In this document: positions 1-12,994 of the stretch, piece by piece
How the letters are laid out: every line of letters starts with the position of its first letter
How positions within the stretch are numbered: the stretch's first letter is position 1
Source: Sipunculus nudus
Lineage: Eukaryota; Annelida; Sipuncula; Golfingiida; Sipunculidae
DNA: 64,000 bases
Reading direction: 5' to 3'
NCBI GenBank assembly: GCA_026874595.1
Contig: CM049314.1
Span: 1,823,318-1,887,317, forward strand
Translations under genes and position numbers: made by a program
Notes under the pieces: generated by a model
What the model saw: the letters and a program-made list of their open reading frames with translations, nothing else
What the model was told of the DNA's origin: nothing
The model's database searches: none

Positions 1-139
1 TTGGCAATCAGTGTCTCTGAGAAGACTGTAAAAATATATCAGGGCTATATCATCAGTAACAGTTAATGAGCCTAACACCGCGCTGCAGAATGTATATTTG
101 AATTGCCTCTTCTTGTTCTTGAGGTTGTGAGCCTTTTGT

Positions 140-3091
140 TTAAAACATTCCTCGATTATTAATTTCTCGCTTTATTTGACAATTTGCTCAAGTAGTACAA
201 CAGCACATGATATAAGTGTCGTTACCAATGGTGCCCTAAAATGAAAACAAGAGAAAGTAATTATCTTTAGATGAAGCATACTGTCTTTTTATCACCGTAC
301 ATTATCTATAACGTAAACGTCTAGAATGTAAGGTAATAAAAATACTTGTTGAAAATAGAAGGCCTCACCCTTGAATACATGTCAGGTTTTTGTCATTTTT
401 TTCAGTCATATATTTCCTTTTGAAAATTGTAATGTAATGGTATACGACTGAATCATCCTAACTGAACGTATCTTCTTCTTATGTTATAGGTTGTGGATAT
501 ATTTCTTATTCTTTTATACGAAAACAAGGTGACTGGGTATGTGACAAAAATAAACAAATTTTTTTTTTTAACAGGAAACTGGAAAGAATTATAGAAATAA
601 ATATAAGACGACTGAATTTGTAAGTAAGACATACATTACCTCAACAAACCATCAGTGTGGCCTAATTTGATATTTCACACGAGTCCTCATCTATAATCGT
701 GTGGACTTCAAATTATAACTTTTCAATCCAACACTAAGTAACATATTGTTACTGACTTAATGTTAGTTGACTGTTTGAGCAGGTAGATGTGTCACCATAG
801 AACTGTGATTTGAGTATTTTACTGCATAAACTAGTATGGAATGTAACCAGATGATTGTTTTGATAATTTATTGTACTTTAGTATGAAGTATCATGTTAAG
901 ATATTAGCGTGAGACCTTTGGTTAAACAAGACACACGTGTCTCATTTCAAACTGGTGTATTGGTTAGAGAGCACACATACTTCTTTTTATGTTATTCTTG
1001 GTACCAAACAGGAGCCGTCTCTGTTTTGCGATCTCTATAGTTACGAGGGTTTGTTGGAGATGTTAAAGCAATACGACCTGTTTTGTTCAGTTTTCCCAGG
1101 ATTTTGTCTCAGGAGGCTTATCCTTATTAGAATTTATACTGTAAATGGCGGTCGGCGTAATTAGGAGTGGTGATTGGCTAGAAGACGAGCGGGAGTTGTG
1201 ACACAAGCAAGCATGATGTCCGACCAGCGTGCTAGTGAGGTAAAGCCAAGCGATATCTAAAGCAGTCCGGGGGCAGGTCTTCATGTGTCACAGTGGTGAC
1301 AGCTGAGAGATATGGTCGTATATGGTCGGTGTCTGGGGAAGGCCACAGTGATTTCTCTGTGAAGGACTTCAGAGCAAGTATCGCATGTTTGCCGACGGAC
1401 TGGTATATTTGCCGATTTATTATCTGTAGTGAATGCTTCCAGAACAGACCAAGAACTTAATATTATACGCGTAACTCTTGAGGTACTGAATATTGCTATG
1501 TGGAGGCGTGCTCGGCTACCTAGATCTGGATGATTCCAGGAAACATCAGCCGAAAGGACTTTGATTCAACGTCAAGAAAGAATAGTATTTGCGCGGTGCG
1601 TGACCTGTGTCAAATGTGTATACACCAGCAAGAGTTTGTGGATTATAGGAGCGTTAAAGGACTGAATGTATTGTAAACACAACGCAAGCCAACTAGTGTT
1701 ATATCTCGGTGCCACGTGTGCGCGTTAGTCATGTGACCAGCAACAGAGTAAACAAGGAACTTTGCCGTGTACTGTCATTAACGGACTCCGTGTCTATTTT
1801 TGTGTTATAATCAGTGTTTGTGCATGAGGAGCGCTCTCTAGAGAATGTAAGTAGCTTATTTCTTTAATGTATATAGATTTCTTTTGTTAACAAATGTCTT
1901 ATTCCTTGTGTTTTTGGAGTGTACGTATGCAACGTTCAGCCAGTTTGTTTGACAGTTAAAAGAACCTGTACGTTCACCTCTTTACTGGTGTGACAGGATG
2001 AACGTAGCGTGCGACAGCTCAGAATAAATTATGACTAAATATAAAAAATTAGAAATAATTGGTTTCCATACCGTAATGCCGAACATGGTCCTGAGTTTGA
2101 CCCTCATGGTCGTGACGTCACCACAGCAGCCGCCTAACAGGCCAGACAGCAAGGATAGCAACAGCCACACAGACCTCTAACAGAAACAGACTGGTCTAAT
2201 ATCCTGCTAGATAATGTCTGAAGAACATCTCTAGGAGTTCCCGAAAACAAGTTGGTTAAGGTCCCGTGAGCAGGATGGAGTTCCGAAGAAGAGACTGCAT
2301 GATTTATGTCTCAAGAACAGTTCGGTTAAGATACCTAGATCAGGCTGGTTAAGATCTCAAGAATGGACTGGTTAAGGTCTCAGGAAGATGCTTGTTACGG
2401 ACTGAAGAAGAGGCCGATTAAGGACAAAAGAACAGGCTGTTTACAGTCTCAAAAACAGGCTTGTTGAGTCTAAAGAACAGATCGTTTAGGGTCACAAGAA
2501 AGATTGAAGAAGGACTGAAGAAAATACCATTTAAGATCAAAAAGAAAAGACTGGTTAAATCTAAGGAACGGTCTGATCAAATCTATGGAACAACTGGTCA
2601 AATTAAAAAAAAAAAAGACAGGATAAGGGATCAGGAACAAAAGTCAAACATGAAACATGGAAAAATGTTGTCATTTCAGTAAGCACATTAACTATTTTTA
2701 TTTGTTTCTGTCACAGTGTTTTGTTTAACGTTTGACCGAGTGTTGTGGTCATTGTTGTGTTTGGAAGCAAGGTCCTTGTTATTACGCTTAATATAAACAA
2801 GTATTTATATATCTATATTTTTATTACTATAATGCGCCACCCTGACTCCTGCAGCCTTTACCTATCTTCTCAAATGCTGTATCCGCCCTGTTAATTATCA
2901 AAGAAATATACACCGCAGTCAGAGAAGCAGTCAAAGATTCCCGTGGTCGAAGGTCGCATGTTCTGGGGGTAGGGTATTTGCGGTTCATTTGCGGTCTGGT
3001 TCACTTGAACGATAGATGTGGTCGATTGTGGGGCAAAGCCGGGCGCCTCAGTCTGGGGGTACGGCGCTGGTACCTCAGACACCTGTGGATA
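140..3091 (-). pseudogene. PLAC8-family gene, copy A (degenerate)
   Basis: Three exons align with the intact copies B and C. Exon 2 (about 2909-3091) encodes the Pro/Gln-rich stretch ending in NMRPSTTGIFDCFSDCGV, where the Trp and one Cys of the family motif are replaced by Ser and Phe; about 10 bp are lost at its end, so the GTAAGT donor seen in B and C is gone. Exon 3 (2072-2174) is 103 nt instead of 137: 34 nt between two CAGCA repeats are deleted, which shifts the frame and removes the GEPFCTP segment. Exon 4 (140-235) has a TGA at its codon 16 (188-190) and a Cys-to-Tyr change. The first coding exon is reduced to a few bases near 3690 with a mutated donor (CTAAGG for GTAAGG). A solo LTR-like element lies in its last intron. 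With four independent lesions it cannot make the family protein; whether it is transcribed is unknown. Confidence 0.85.
790..1995. mobile_element. Solo-LTR-like insertion, 1.2 kb
   Basis: The insert begins TGTCAC and ends GTGACA. It is flanked by AGATG on the left (785-789) and GGATG on the right (1996-2000), a 5-bp target duplication with one change. Units B and C keep the empty site as ...GGATGAAGG... (near 24238 and 35795), aligning base for base. TG...CA ends with a 5-bp duplication are typical of LTR retroelements. No gag-pol reading frame is inside, so a solo LTR is the simplest reading; an internally deleted element is possible. A GTAAGT donor-like site follows GAGAAT near 1848. Confidence 0.7.
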
Positions 3092-3948
3092 CTGAAGTTA
3101 AAAAGCAAAAATAAAGATGAGAGTGAAAAATATAAAGTAGTATCCGCGCAAATGCATCTTTATTTAAATCCAGTCCAAAAATCATTTTAATAAATATTAG
3201 ATTATAAAATATAGATATCATGTAATAAAGATCTGACGCAGGGTCCTTAGTTTTAATTCATTTTCATGTGATATTATATTTTTCTTGGGCAATATTAAGA
3301 TAAATGACAATATATAAAGCGTGTTTCTGTTTACTCTACCATTCACAATTCTTTGGATAAAAATTATTTGTTAATTAAAGAAAAACCTTCCAATTTTCAA
3401 CGTTTGGTCAAACTCCGAATGTCACTATTTTTTCCATCAAGACTCACCTCGTCAATGAATGCAATGACACCTAATATTTTTTTAAATATTTTTTTGCGCG
3501 TTTAAAACAACAATTCAGTACATCTGAATCAAGGCCAACTTAAAGTATTATAGTCGACCTTCATTAGGACTTACAATTCGGTAAATTTTCATTGAAATCC
3601 CTTTATCATTTTTTATAATTTTATGGGTATACATATTGACAGGCATAGATAAGACAGAATGACACTTGACATCTATCTGTGTGTAAACCTTAGCTCAGTA
3701 TGGTGTAGTTTGCTTATTAAATCTGGGGGCTTATTAAATCTGGGGGATAATTAGGCCTATGCACTTGCACAATTTTTAGAAACATAACAACACTGTTTCA
3801 CTGAAACAACGTTTAGATTCCAAACCTTCAAATATCAATGTTATTAAAGTAAGAAATAAAATTTAAAAAAAAATACTAGGCTAGGTGGCACGACTGCTGT
3901 TTACAAATGGGATAATTACGAGATATAACCGGCAGGGCCAAAATCCAA

Positions 3949-4140
3949 TCATCTCATGTGGTTCCCCAAAGGAGACCTCCTGCCTGGAAAGCTGGCATCG
4001 GAGGGCAGGTCAAACCTCGTAAAGTAAACTTTACTCCATAGGAACATGGGGCGGAGCCCCTGAAAGCTTGTGATTGGCTGATAGCCAGACAATTGACATC
4101 CCGCCTCTTGACCACCCAAAGGTGAGGGTATAAAAGCTAT
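3949..4140 (+). promoter_or_regulatory. Candidate core promoter with CCAAT and TATA boxes
   Basis: A GC-richer patch has CCAAT near 3945, an inverted CCAAT (GATTGGCT) near 4073 and TATAAAAG at 4129-4136, in the right order and spacing for a plus-strand RNA polymerase II promoter. No open reading frame follows; the 110-bp satellite begins about 550 bp downstream. It may be the promoter of an old retroelement LTR. The call rests on motifs only. Confidence 0.3.
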
Positions 4141-4689
4141 CATCATAAGGAGAAAGGTTACAGCTTGTCCTCTATAGGGGAAAATTTAACACTACAGTCG
4201 AAAATTTAGCGATAGAAGTCATGATGTATATCCTGTGGAGACTAGGATTTGTTATATGGTTAAAACATTACTAGTAGCCTGTGTATAGGCTGTCAGCGGG
4301 CAATCTATCCCTACTCCCACGTCGGAAGGGGTTGGTAGGTTTATCCAATGTCCGGTATACCCAGAAGGGGGATACCAACACACACTACTACCTTGGATTA
4401 GGGTCTGATAGTTGTTTTGAAAGTTAAGGGCAAGTGAAATGTTTATTAAACATTCAAGTAAGACAAGATATTCGGAGTGAAATCAAATGACATTTATACA
4501 TGCACAAGGATATAATTAACAGATGAATTTTCATTGGCTATGCAGTTCCATGAAAATCCGAGAGATGGCGCAAAAGGCCGAATGCTCAAAGGAACTGTTA
4601 AAAAAGAATGTTCACATGAAAATCATTATTGAATTTTAGCTGCTCAGTGTGTTGTAACCGCATACATTACTCCTGCTGGTATGTTGCCA

Positions 4690-7600
4690 CAAAGCGAGCG
4701 AGTGTTGTCTCTGGCTATGTCAGCATGGTGTGTATATCCATACAAGAATGGAACATCTGAAATAAAAAGAACAGCAGCTAAACCTGTCCATATAATACTA
4801 GTGTCGAGCGAGTGTTGTCTCTGGCTATTTCAGCATGGTGTGTATGTCCATACAAGAATGGAACATCTGAAATAAAAAGATCAGCAGCTAAACCTGTCCA
4901 TATAATACTAGTGTCGAGCGAGTGTTGTCTCTGGCTATGTCAGCATGGTGTGTATGTCCATACAAGAATGGAACATCTGATATAAAAAGAACAGCAGCAA
5001 AACCTGTCCATATAATACTAGTGTCGAGCGAGTGTTGTCTCTGGCTATGTCAGCATGGTGTGTATGTCCATACAAGAATGGAACATCTGAAATAAAAAGA
5101 TCAGCAGCTAAACCTGTCCATATATTTCTAGTGTCGAGCGAGTGTTGTCTCTGGCTATGTCAGCATGGTGTGTATGTCCATACAAGAATGCAACATCTGA
5201 AATAAAAAGAACAGCAGCAAAACCTGTCCATATAATACTAGTGTCGAGCGAGTGTTGTCTCTGGCTATGTCAGCATGGTGTGTATGTCTATACAAGAATG
5301 GAACATCTGAAATAAAAAGAACAGCAGCAAAACCTGTCCATATAATACTAGTGTCGAGCGAGTGTTGTCTCTGGCTATGTCAGCATGGTGTGTATGTCCA
5401 TAGAAGAATGCAACATCTGAAAAAAAAAACAGCATCAAAACCTGTCCATATAATACTAGTGACGAGCGAGCGTTTTCTCTGGCTATGCAAGCATGGTGTG
5501 TATGTCCATACAAGAATGGAACATCTGAAATAAAAGAACAGCAGCAAAACCTGTCCATATAATACTAGTGTCGAGCGAGCGTTGTCTCTGGCTATGCCAG
5601 CATGGTGTGTATGTCCATACAAGAATGGAACATCTGAAATAAAAGAACAGCAGCAAAACCTGTCCGTATAATACTAGTGTCGAGCGAGTGTTGTCTCTGG
5701 CTATGTCAGCATGGTGTGTATGTCCATACAAGAATGGAACATCTGAAATAAAAAAAACAGCAGCAAAACCTGTCCATATAATACTAGTGTCGAGCGAGTG
5801 TTGTCTCTGGCTATGCCAGGACGGTGTGTATGTCCATACAAAAATGGAACATCTGAAATAAAAAAAACAGCAGCAAAACCTGTCCATTTAATACTAGTGT
5901 CGATCGAGTGTTGTCTCTGGCTATGTCAGCATGGTGTGTATATCCATACAAGAATGCAACATCTGAAACAAAAAGAACAGCAGCAAAACCTGTCCATATA
6001 ATACTAGTGTCGAGCGAGTGTTGTCTCTGGCTATGTCAGCATGGTGTGTATGTCCATACAAGAATGGAACATCTGAAATAAAAAGAACAGCAGCAAAACC
6101 TGTCCATATAATACTAGTGTCGAGCGAGTGTTGTCTCTGGCTATGTCAGCATGGTGTGTATGTCCATACAAGAATGCAACATCTGAAATAAAAAAACAGC
6201 ATCAAAACCTGTCCATATAATACTAGTGTCGAGCGAGCGTTGTCTCTGGCTATGCAAGCATGGTGTGTATGTCCATACAAGGATGGAACATCTGAAATAA
6301 AAGAACAGCAGCAAAACCTGTCCATATAATACTAGTGTCGAGCGAGTGTTGTCTCTGGCTATGCCAGCATGGTGTGTATGTCCATACAAGAATGGAACAT
6401 CTGAAATAATAAAAACAGCAGCAAAACCTGTCCATATAATACTAGTGTCGAGCGAGTGTTGTCTCTGGCTATGCCAGCACGGTGTGTATGTCCATACAAG
6501 AATGGAACATCTGAAATAAAAAGAACAGCAGCAAAACCTGTCCATATAATACTAGTGACGAGCGAGTGTTGTCTCTGGCTATGTCAGCATGATGTGTATG
6601 TCCGTACAAGAATTGAACATCTGAAATAAAAAGAACAGCAGCAAAACCTGTCATATAATACAAGTGTTCGGCGAAAGTTGTCTCTGGCTATGCTAGCATG
6701 GTGTGTATGTCCATACAAGAATGGAACATCTGAAATAAAAAGAACAGCAGCAAAACCTGTCCATATAATACTAGTGTCGAGCGAGTGTTGTCTCTGGCTA
6801 TGCCAGCATGGTGTGTATGTCTATACAAGAATGCAACATCTGAAATAAAAAGAACAGCAGCAAAACCTGTCCATATAATACTAGTGTCGAGCGAGTGTTG
6901 TCTCTGGCTATGTCAGCATGGTGTGTATGTCCATACAAGAATGGAACATCTGAAATAAAAAGAACAGCAGCAAAACCTGTCCATATAATACTAATGTCGA
7001 GCGAGTGTTGTCTCTGGCTATGTCAGCATGGTGTGTATGTCCATACAAGAATGGAACATCTGAAATAAAAAGAACAGCAGCAATACCTGTCCATATAATA
7101 CTAGTGTCGAGCGAGTGTTGTCTCTGGCTATGTCAGCATGGTATGTAGGTCCATACAAGAATGGAACATCTGAAATAAAAAGAACAGCAGCAAAACCTGT
7201 CCATATAATACTAATGTCGAGCGAGTGTTGTCTCTGGCTATGTCAGCATGGTGTGTATGTCCATACAAGAATGGAACATCTGAAATAAAAAGAACAGCAG
7301 CAATACCTGTCCATATAATACTAGTGTCGAGCGAGTGTTTTCTCTGGCTATGTCAGCATGGTGTGTATGTCCATACAAGAATGGAACATCTGAAATAAAA
7401 AGAACAGCAGCTAAACCTGTCCATATAATACTAGTATCGAGCGAGTGTTGTCTCTTGCTCTGTCAGCATGGTGTGTATGTCCATACAAGAATGGAACATC
7501 TGAAATAAAAAGAACGGCAGCAAAACCTGTCCATATAATACTAGTGTCGAGCGAGTGTTGTCTCTGGCTCTGTCAGCATGGTGTGTATGTCCATACAAGA

Positions 7601-9968
7601 ATGGAACATCTGAAATAAAAAGAACGGCAGCAAAACCTGTCCATATAATACTAGTGTCGAGCGAGTGTTGTCTCTGGCTCTGTCAGCATGGTGTGTATGT
7701 CCATACAAGAATGGAACATCTGAAATAAAAAGAACAGCAGCAAAACCTGTCCATATAATACTAGTGTCGAGCGAGTGTTGTCTCTGGCTATGCCAGCATG
7801 GTGTGTATGTTCATACAAGAATGGAACATCTGAAATAAAAAGAACAGCAGCAAAACCTGTCCATATAATACTAGTGTCGAGCGAGTGTTGTCTCTGGCTA
7901 TGCCAGCATGGTGTGAATGTCCATACAAGAATGGAACATCTGAAATAAAAAGAACAGCAGCAAAACCTGTCCATATAATACTAGTGTCGAGCGAGTGTTG
8001 TCTCTGGCTATGTCAGCATGGTGTGTATGTCCATACAAGAATGGAACATCTGATATAAAAAGAACAGCAGCAAAACCTGTCCATATAATACTAGTGTCGA
8101 GCGAGTGTTGTCCCTGGCTATGCCAGCATGGTGTGTATGTCCATACAAGAATGGAACATCTGAAATAAAAAGAACAGCAGCAAAACCTGTCCATATAATA
8201 CTAGTGTCGAGCGAGTGTTGTCCCTGGCTATGTCAGGATGGTGTGTATTTCAATACAAGAATGGAACATCTGAAATTAAAAGAACAGCAGCAAAACCTGT
8301 CCATATAATACTAGTGTCGAGCGCGTGTTGTCTCTGGCTATGTCAGCATTGTGTGTATGTCCATACAAGAATGGAACATCTGAAATAAAAAGAACAGCAG
8401 CAAAACCTGTCCATATAATACTAGTGTCGAGCGAGTGTTGTCTCTGGCTATGCCAGCATGGTGTGTATGTCCATACAAGAATGGAACATCTGATATAAAA
8501 AGAACAGCAGCAAAACCTGTCCATATATTTCTAGTGTCGAGCGAGTGTTGTCTCTGGCTATGTCAGCATGGTGTGTATGTCCATACAAGAATGGAACATC
8601 TGAAATAAAAAGAACAGCAGCAAAACCTGTCCATATAATACTAGTGTCGAGCGAGTGTTGTCTCTGGCTATCACAGCATGGTGTGTATGTCCATACAAGA
8701 ATGGAACATCTGATATAAAAAGAACAGCAGCAAAACCTGTCCATATAATACTGGTGTCGAGCGAGTGTTGTCTCTGGCTATGTCAGCATGGTGTGTATGT
8801 CCATACAAGAATGGAACATCTGAAATAAAAAGAACAGCAGCAAAACCTTTCCATATATTTCTAGTGTCGAGCGAGTGTTGTCTCTGGCTATGTCAGCATG
8901 GTGTGTATGTCCATACAAGAATGGAACATCTGATATAAAGAGAACAGCAGCAAAACCTGTCCATATAATACTAGTGTCGAGCGAGTGTTGTCTCTGGCTA
9001 TGCCAGCATGGTGTGAATGTCCATACAAGAATGGAACATCTGAAATAAAAAGAACAGCAGCAAAACCTGTCCATATAATACTAGTGTCGAGCGAGTGTTG
9101 TCTCTGGCTATGTCAGCATGGTGTGTATGTCCATACAAGAATGCAACATCTGAAATAAAAAGAACAGCAGCAAAACCTGTCCATATAATACTAGTGTCGA
9201 GCGAGTGTTGTCTCTGGCTATGTCAGCATGGTGTGTATGTCCATACAAGAATGGAACATCTGAAATAAAAAGAACAGCAGCAAAACCTGTACATATAATA
9301 CTAGTGTCGAGCGAGTGTTGTCCCTGGCTATGTCAGCATGGTGTGTATTTCCATACAAGAATGGAACATCTGAAATAAAAGAACAGCAGCAAAACCTGTC
9401 CATATAATACTAGTGTCGAGCGCGTGTTGTCTCTGGCTATGTCAGCATTGTGTGTATGTCCATACAAGAATGGAACATCTGAAATAAAAAGAACAGCAGC
9501 TAAGCCTGTCCATATAATACTAGTGTCGAGCGAGTGTTGTCCCTGGCTATGTCAGCATGGTGTGTATTTCCATACAAGAATGGAACATCTGAAATAAAAA
9601 GAACAGCAGCAAAACCTGTCCATATAATACTAGTGTCGAGCGATTGTTGTCTCTGGCTATGCCAGCATGGTGTGTATGTCCATACAAGAATGGAACATCT
9701 GAAATAAAAAGAACAGCAGCAAAACCTGTCCATATAATACTAGTGTCGAGCGAGTGTTGTCTCTGGCTATGTCAGCATGGTGTGTATGTCCATACAAGAA
9801 TGGAACATCTCAAATAAAAAGAACAGCGGCAAAACCTGTCCATATAATACTAGTGTCGAGCGAGTGTTGTCTCTGGCTATGTCAGCATGGTGTGTATGTC
9901 CATACAGGAATGGAACATCTGAAATAAAAAGAACAGCGGAAAAAACCTGTCCATATAATACTAGTGTC
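4690..9968. repeat. 110-bp tandem satellite, about 48 copies
   Basis: The word TCTCTGGCTATGTCAGCATG recurs every 110 bp (for example 6901, 7011, 7121, 7231). Monomers are a few percent diverged and run from TGTCGAGCGAGTG through CCATATAATACTAG. Each holds the short palindrome TGTATGTCCATACA. Variants at 7911/9011, 8221/9321 and 8321/9420 sit 1,100 bp apart, so part of the array was duplicated in blocks of ten monomers. Units B and C lack it. Because 110 is not a multiple of three, the minus strand gives chance open frames of up to about 134 codons that cycle through all frames; they are not genes. Confidence 0.97.
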
Positions 9969-10062
9969 CTTCCTGCACCTGTAATGTATACATAAATAAA
10001 AGTCTACACATAATCGAACATAGAGGATACTGGTAAGAAGATCCTTGGCATATCATCAAAAT

Positions 10063-11070
10063 AGTGAAACAATTGGTCTACACAACAATTCAACTACACA
10101 AGATAAAAAATAATCAAGACAATAGATAAATAAATTGACCCTCTAGTAGGATTCTGATCAGGGCATATTCTTGGCTCTTTTTCTCAGTTTCATACCAAGT
10201 AAATTAACTAAGGGGCAACTATGGACCCCAATATTTGTAAATCTTGGCTCTCACTTTGCTAAAATATTTATACCACTTGTAAACCAATACAGCGAGATTC
10301 ACTCGCACACTGTATCAACAGCTGATCAGTGTTAATAGGTAAATGGATTATCCTCGAGTAAGCTTTCATGGGCAATATTTTTCTGTGCCCTGTCTGGCTT
10401 CACAAGTTAGACGATTTTTAACAATTGGTCTTAGTTTTAAACTACACAAGATGAAAATAATCTAGACAACAGATATATAAATTGATCCTCTAGTAGGATT
10501 CTCATGAGGGCATAATCTTGGCCCTTTTTGCTCCGTTTCATACTAAGTAAATTAACTAGGGGGCAAATATGGACCCCATTATTTGCATAGCCCGAAAACA
10601 GTCGATGGACAAAGCCAGCCATCAGTCATATTCGACGAACAGTATTTTTGTGTGACCTAACAACTTTATCTCTATTTATTTAGAGCCCCGTCTGGTTGAA
10701 ACATGCCCGCTCATGGGGCTAAAATATTTTGACTACTTCTGATATAGCAAAATTTACTCGCACACCGTATCATCAGCTGACCGTTGATAATATGTATGTG
10801 CATAACCGTCGTGTAAGCTTTTTCATAAACAGTATTTTTCTGGGCTCTGTCTGGCCTCACAATTTGGACGGTATTCATTCTAGGTTCCGCACGGCCGACA
10901 CGTTCCCTCTCACTGGGCTAAAATATTTTGCCCATTGGTCATCTACTACAGCAAGATTCACTCGCACACTGTATCAACAGCTGATCAGTGGCGGTATATG
11001 CATTACCCACGAGTAGCTATTCATAAACGTTATTTCCCTGGTCCCTGTCTGGCCTCAAAACTTGGACAGT
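10063..11070. repeat. Diverged direct repeats of about 200-350 bp
   Basis: The segment at 10063-10250 (ACAAGATAAAAAATAATC..., then CTCTAGTAGGATTCT, then GGGGCAACTATGGACCCC) recurs at 10410-10600. The words CACTCGCACACTGTATCAACAG and GTAAGCTTT...CTGTCTGGC recur near 10295, 10755 and 10960. This is probably a decayed tandem or nested mobile element. No coding potential is visible. Confidence 0.6.
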
Positions 11071-11074
11071 ATTA

Positions 11075-12650
11075 ATTTTAGGCCCTGCACGACCGACACA
11101 TGCACTCTAACTAGGCTAAAATACGTACGACAGCTGTTCCTATAATGATTTAGTAACAGCGAGATATCTAGCTAAATCTTATGCGAGTGGCGCCACTATA
11201 CACAGATACAAACATGTTCTAAGTGAAAGGTGGTAGCCTGCCAAAACTGAGCACTCTGTAGGCAACATATGCAATACCCACCAGGCAAGATGCGGACATG
11301 ACAGATAGTACTCGCCAGGCTAAAGTTGCTCACAGACTAGAGAACACGGCTCTTAGAAGCAACTGGGCAATTTCGCCCACAACAAAACACTGCATAAAAA
11401 AGGGATTACCACATCAGGTAAAACCACAAAGCAACTAATATATTTTATGCCTAAATATGCATAACTTACAATACTCAACGTAGAAAAGCATACTATGCCG
11501 GGTAAAACCTTGGTACTGAACTCTCCAATGGCTCCATACCAGATTCTTCAGTCTGGGCAAAGAAAATTAAAAAAAAAAAAAAAAAAAAATCCAACAAAAC
11601 ATTCCAGGTGTGTCAGACATTAACATTCACCCTCTAGGTAGTCAGATTCACCAGAGATATTCAAGGCAAAAATCATTCGTATCTAGTCCAGCAGTGTGTA
11701 CGCCAGAAACAAAAAATGATTAAAATTGCATTATATTTATAAGAATAATAGTATTTATTTGTAATTTTGTTCAATGTTGTAGAGTAATGTGTTAAACAAA
11801 TGCGGTTTCTAAAATTTGAATGAACAAGGTCTGTAACAGTTCAATTTTAAAATAAAAGATATAATTCATTATAAATCAATAAGTAAAGGTTTGTAAAAGT
11901 TAAAATAACCTGAAATTAGTCTGCGTGTGTATTTTAATTGTATGCACTGAAGTTTTTAACTGGGAATTTTCTGTTTGCTTTGAAATTTACTTATTATTTA
12001 AGTCAAGGTATAAATGAAATATGAGCAAATGTGCCACGGAGGTAATCCTCTGAAAACAAGAAAATATCTGTCAAAATGATTAATCAAATTTACTAAGTCC
12101 AGCTATAGATAAGTTGTTGTATATTAAACAACATAATTTATAATTAATTGTCACGAGTAGTTCAGAATATTTATGGGCAGGCCTTAAACTCCTTAAAAGT
12201 ATAAGCTTGGATCAGTTGGACATTTAATTATTAATTATTATTTTATATGAGTGTTATTATGATTAGTGTAATTAGTGTTATATGTTTTATATATTAATTA
12301 TTATTTTTTATTAGAAGCGAGTTAGAAGCTGATGAAAACATATTAAAGGTACAGATATTCAGGCTGAGTCTAGGTTCCCATGACATAAGTTCACATGACA
12401 ACACACTATTGACAGGTGTATCTTTAAACACCAGTGAGGTTTTAGGTAAGTTGTCTTGGAATGTTTGACAAAGCTTCTGATAGGATATCTGAACATCTAT
12501 AATAAATCTCAGGCTGGATAGGCAATTATATAATCCTATATTGGGCACAGAATTCACGGGGGTTATTAATCGGGCAGATTTATAAGATCACCGGCAGGTC
12601 CCCAGGAGACACAACCTAAGTGAGGTATTTGTACAGCTGGTATCAAGCAA
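11075..12650. other. AT-rich intergenic DNA, no gene seen
   Basis: Only short accidental open frames occur. There is a poly-A tract near 11570-11589. No domain, splice-bounded exon or mobile-element end could be supported. Confidence 0.5.
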
Positions 12651-12652
12651 TA

Positions 12653-12992
12653 ACCTGTGACCAGGAGATCCAGCTTTTGACGTGGCCAAGGCCTGGCTAA
12701 CAGGCGTTCTTTCGAACCTACACTAGATGCATCTATCAGTTAGTGATTATGTCCTGAGACAAACCTACGGATGACCAGTCACATTGACCATTAATCGTTT
12801 TTCACTTCGATGCTGTATAGCATCCTGTGACCAGGAGACCCAGTTTTTGACGTGGCCAAGGCCTGGCTAATAGGCGTTCTTTCGAATATTACACTAAATG
12901 CATGTACCAGTTAGGGATTATGTCATGGACAACCAACGGACGACCAGTCACAGTGACCATTTATCGTTTTTCACTTAAATGCTGTATAGCAT
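12653..12992. repeat. 170-bp tandem dimer
   Basis: Two head-to-tail copies start CCTGTGACCAGGAGA (12653 and 12823). They share TTTTGACGTGGCCAAGGCCTGG, GGCGTTCTTTCGAA and CGTTTTTCACTT, and both end at CTGTATAGCAT. They differ at several percent of positions. Confidence 0.85.
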
Positions 12993-12994
12993 AT

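Noticed and set aside
4681-9995. Many overlapping open frames of 60-134 codons with MDRFCCC... or MLSLAMSAWC... translations
   Set aside because: They are products of the 110-bp satellite, cycle through all frames with the monomer, and end wherever a monomer has an indel. No start context or conserved protein is implied.
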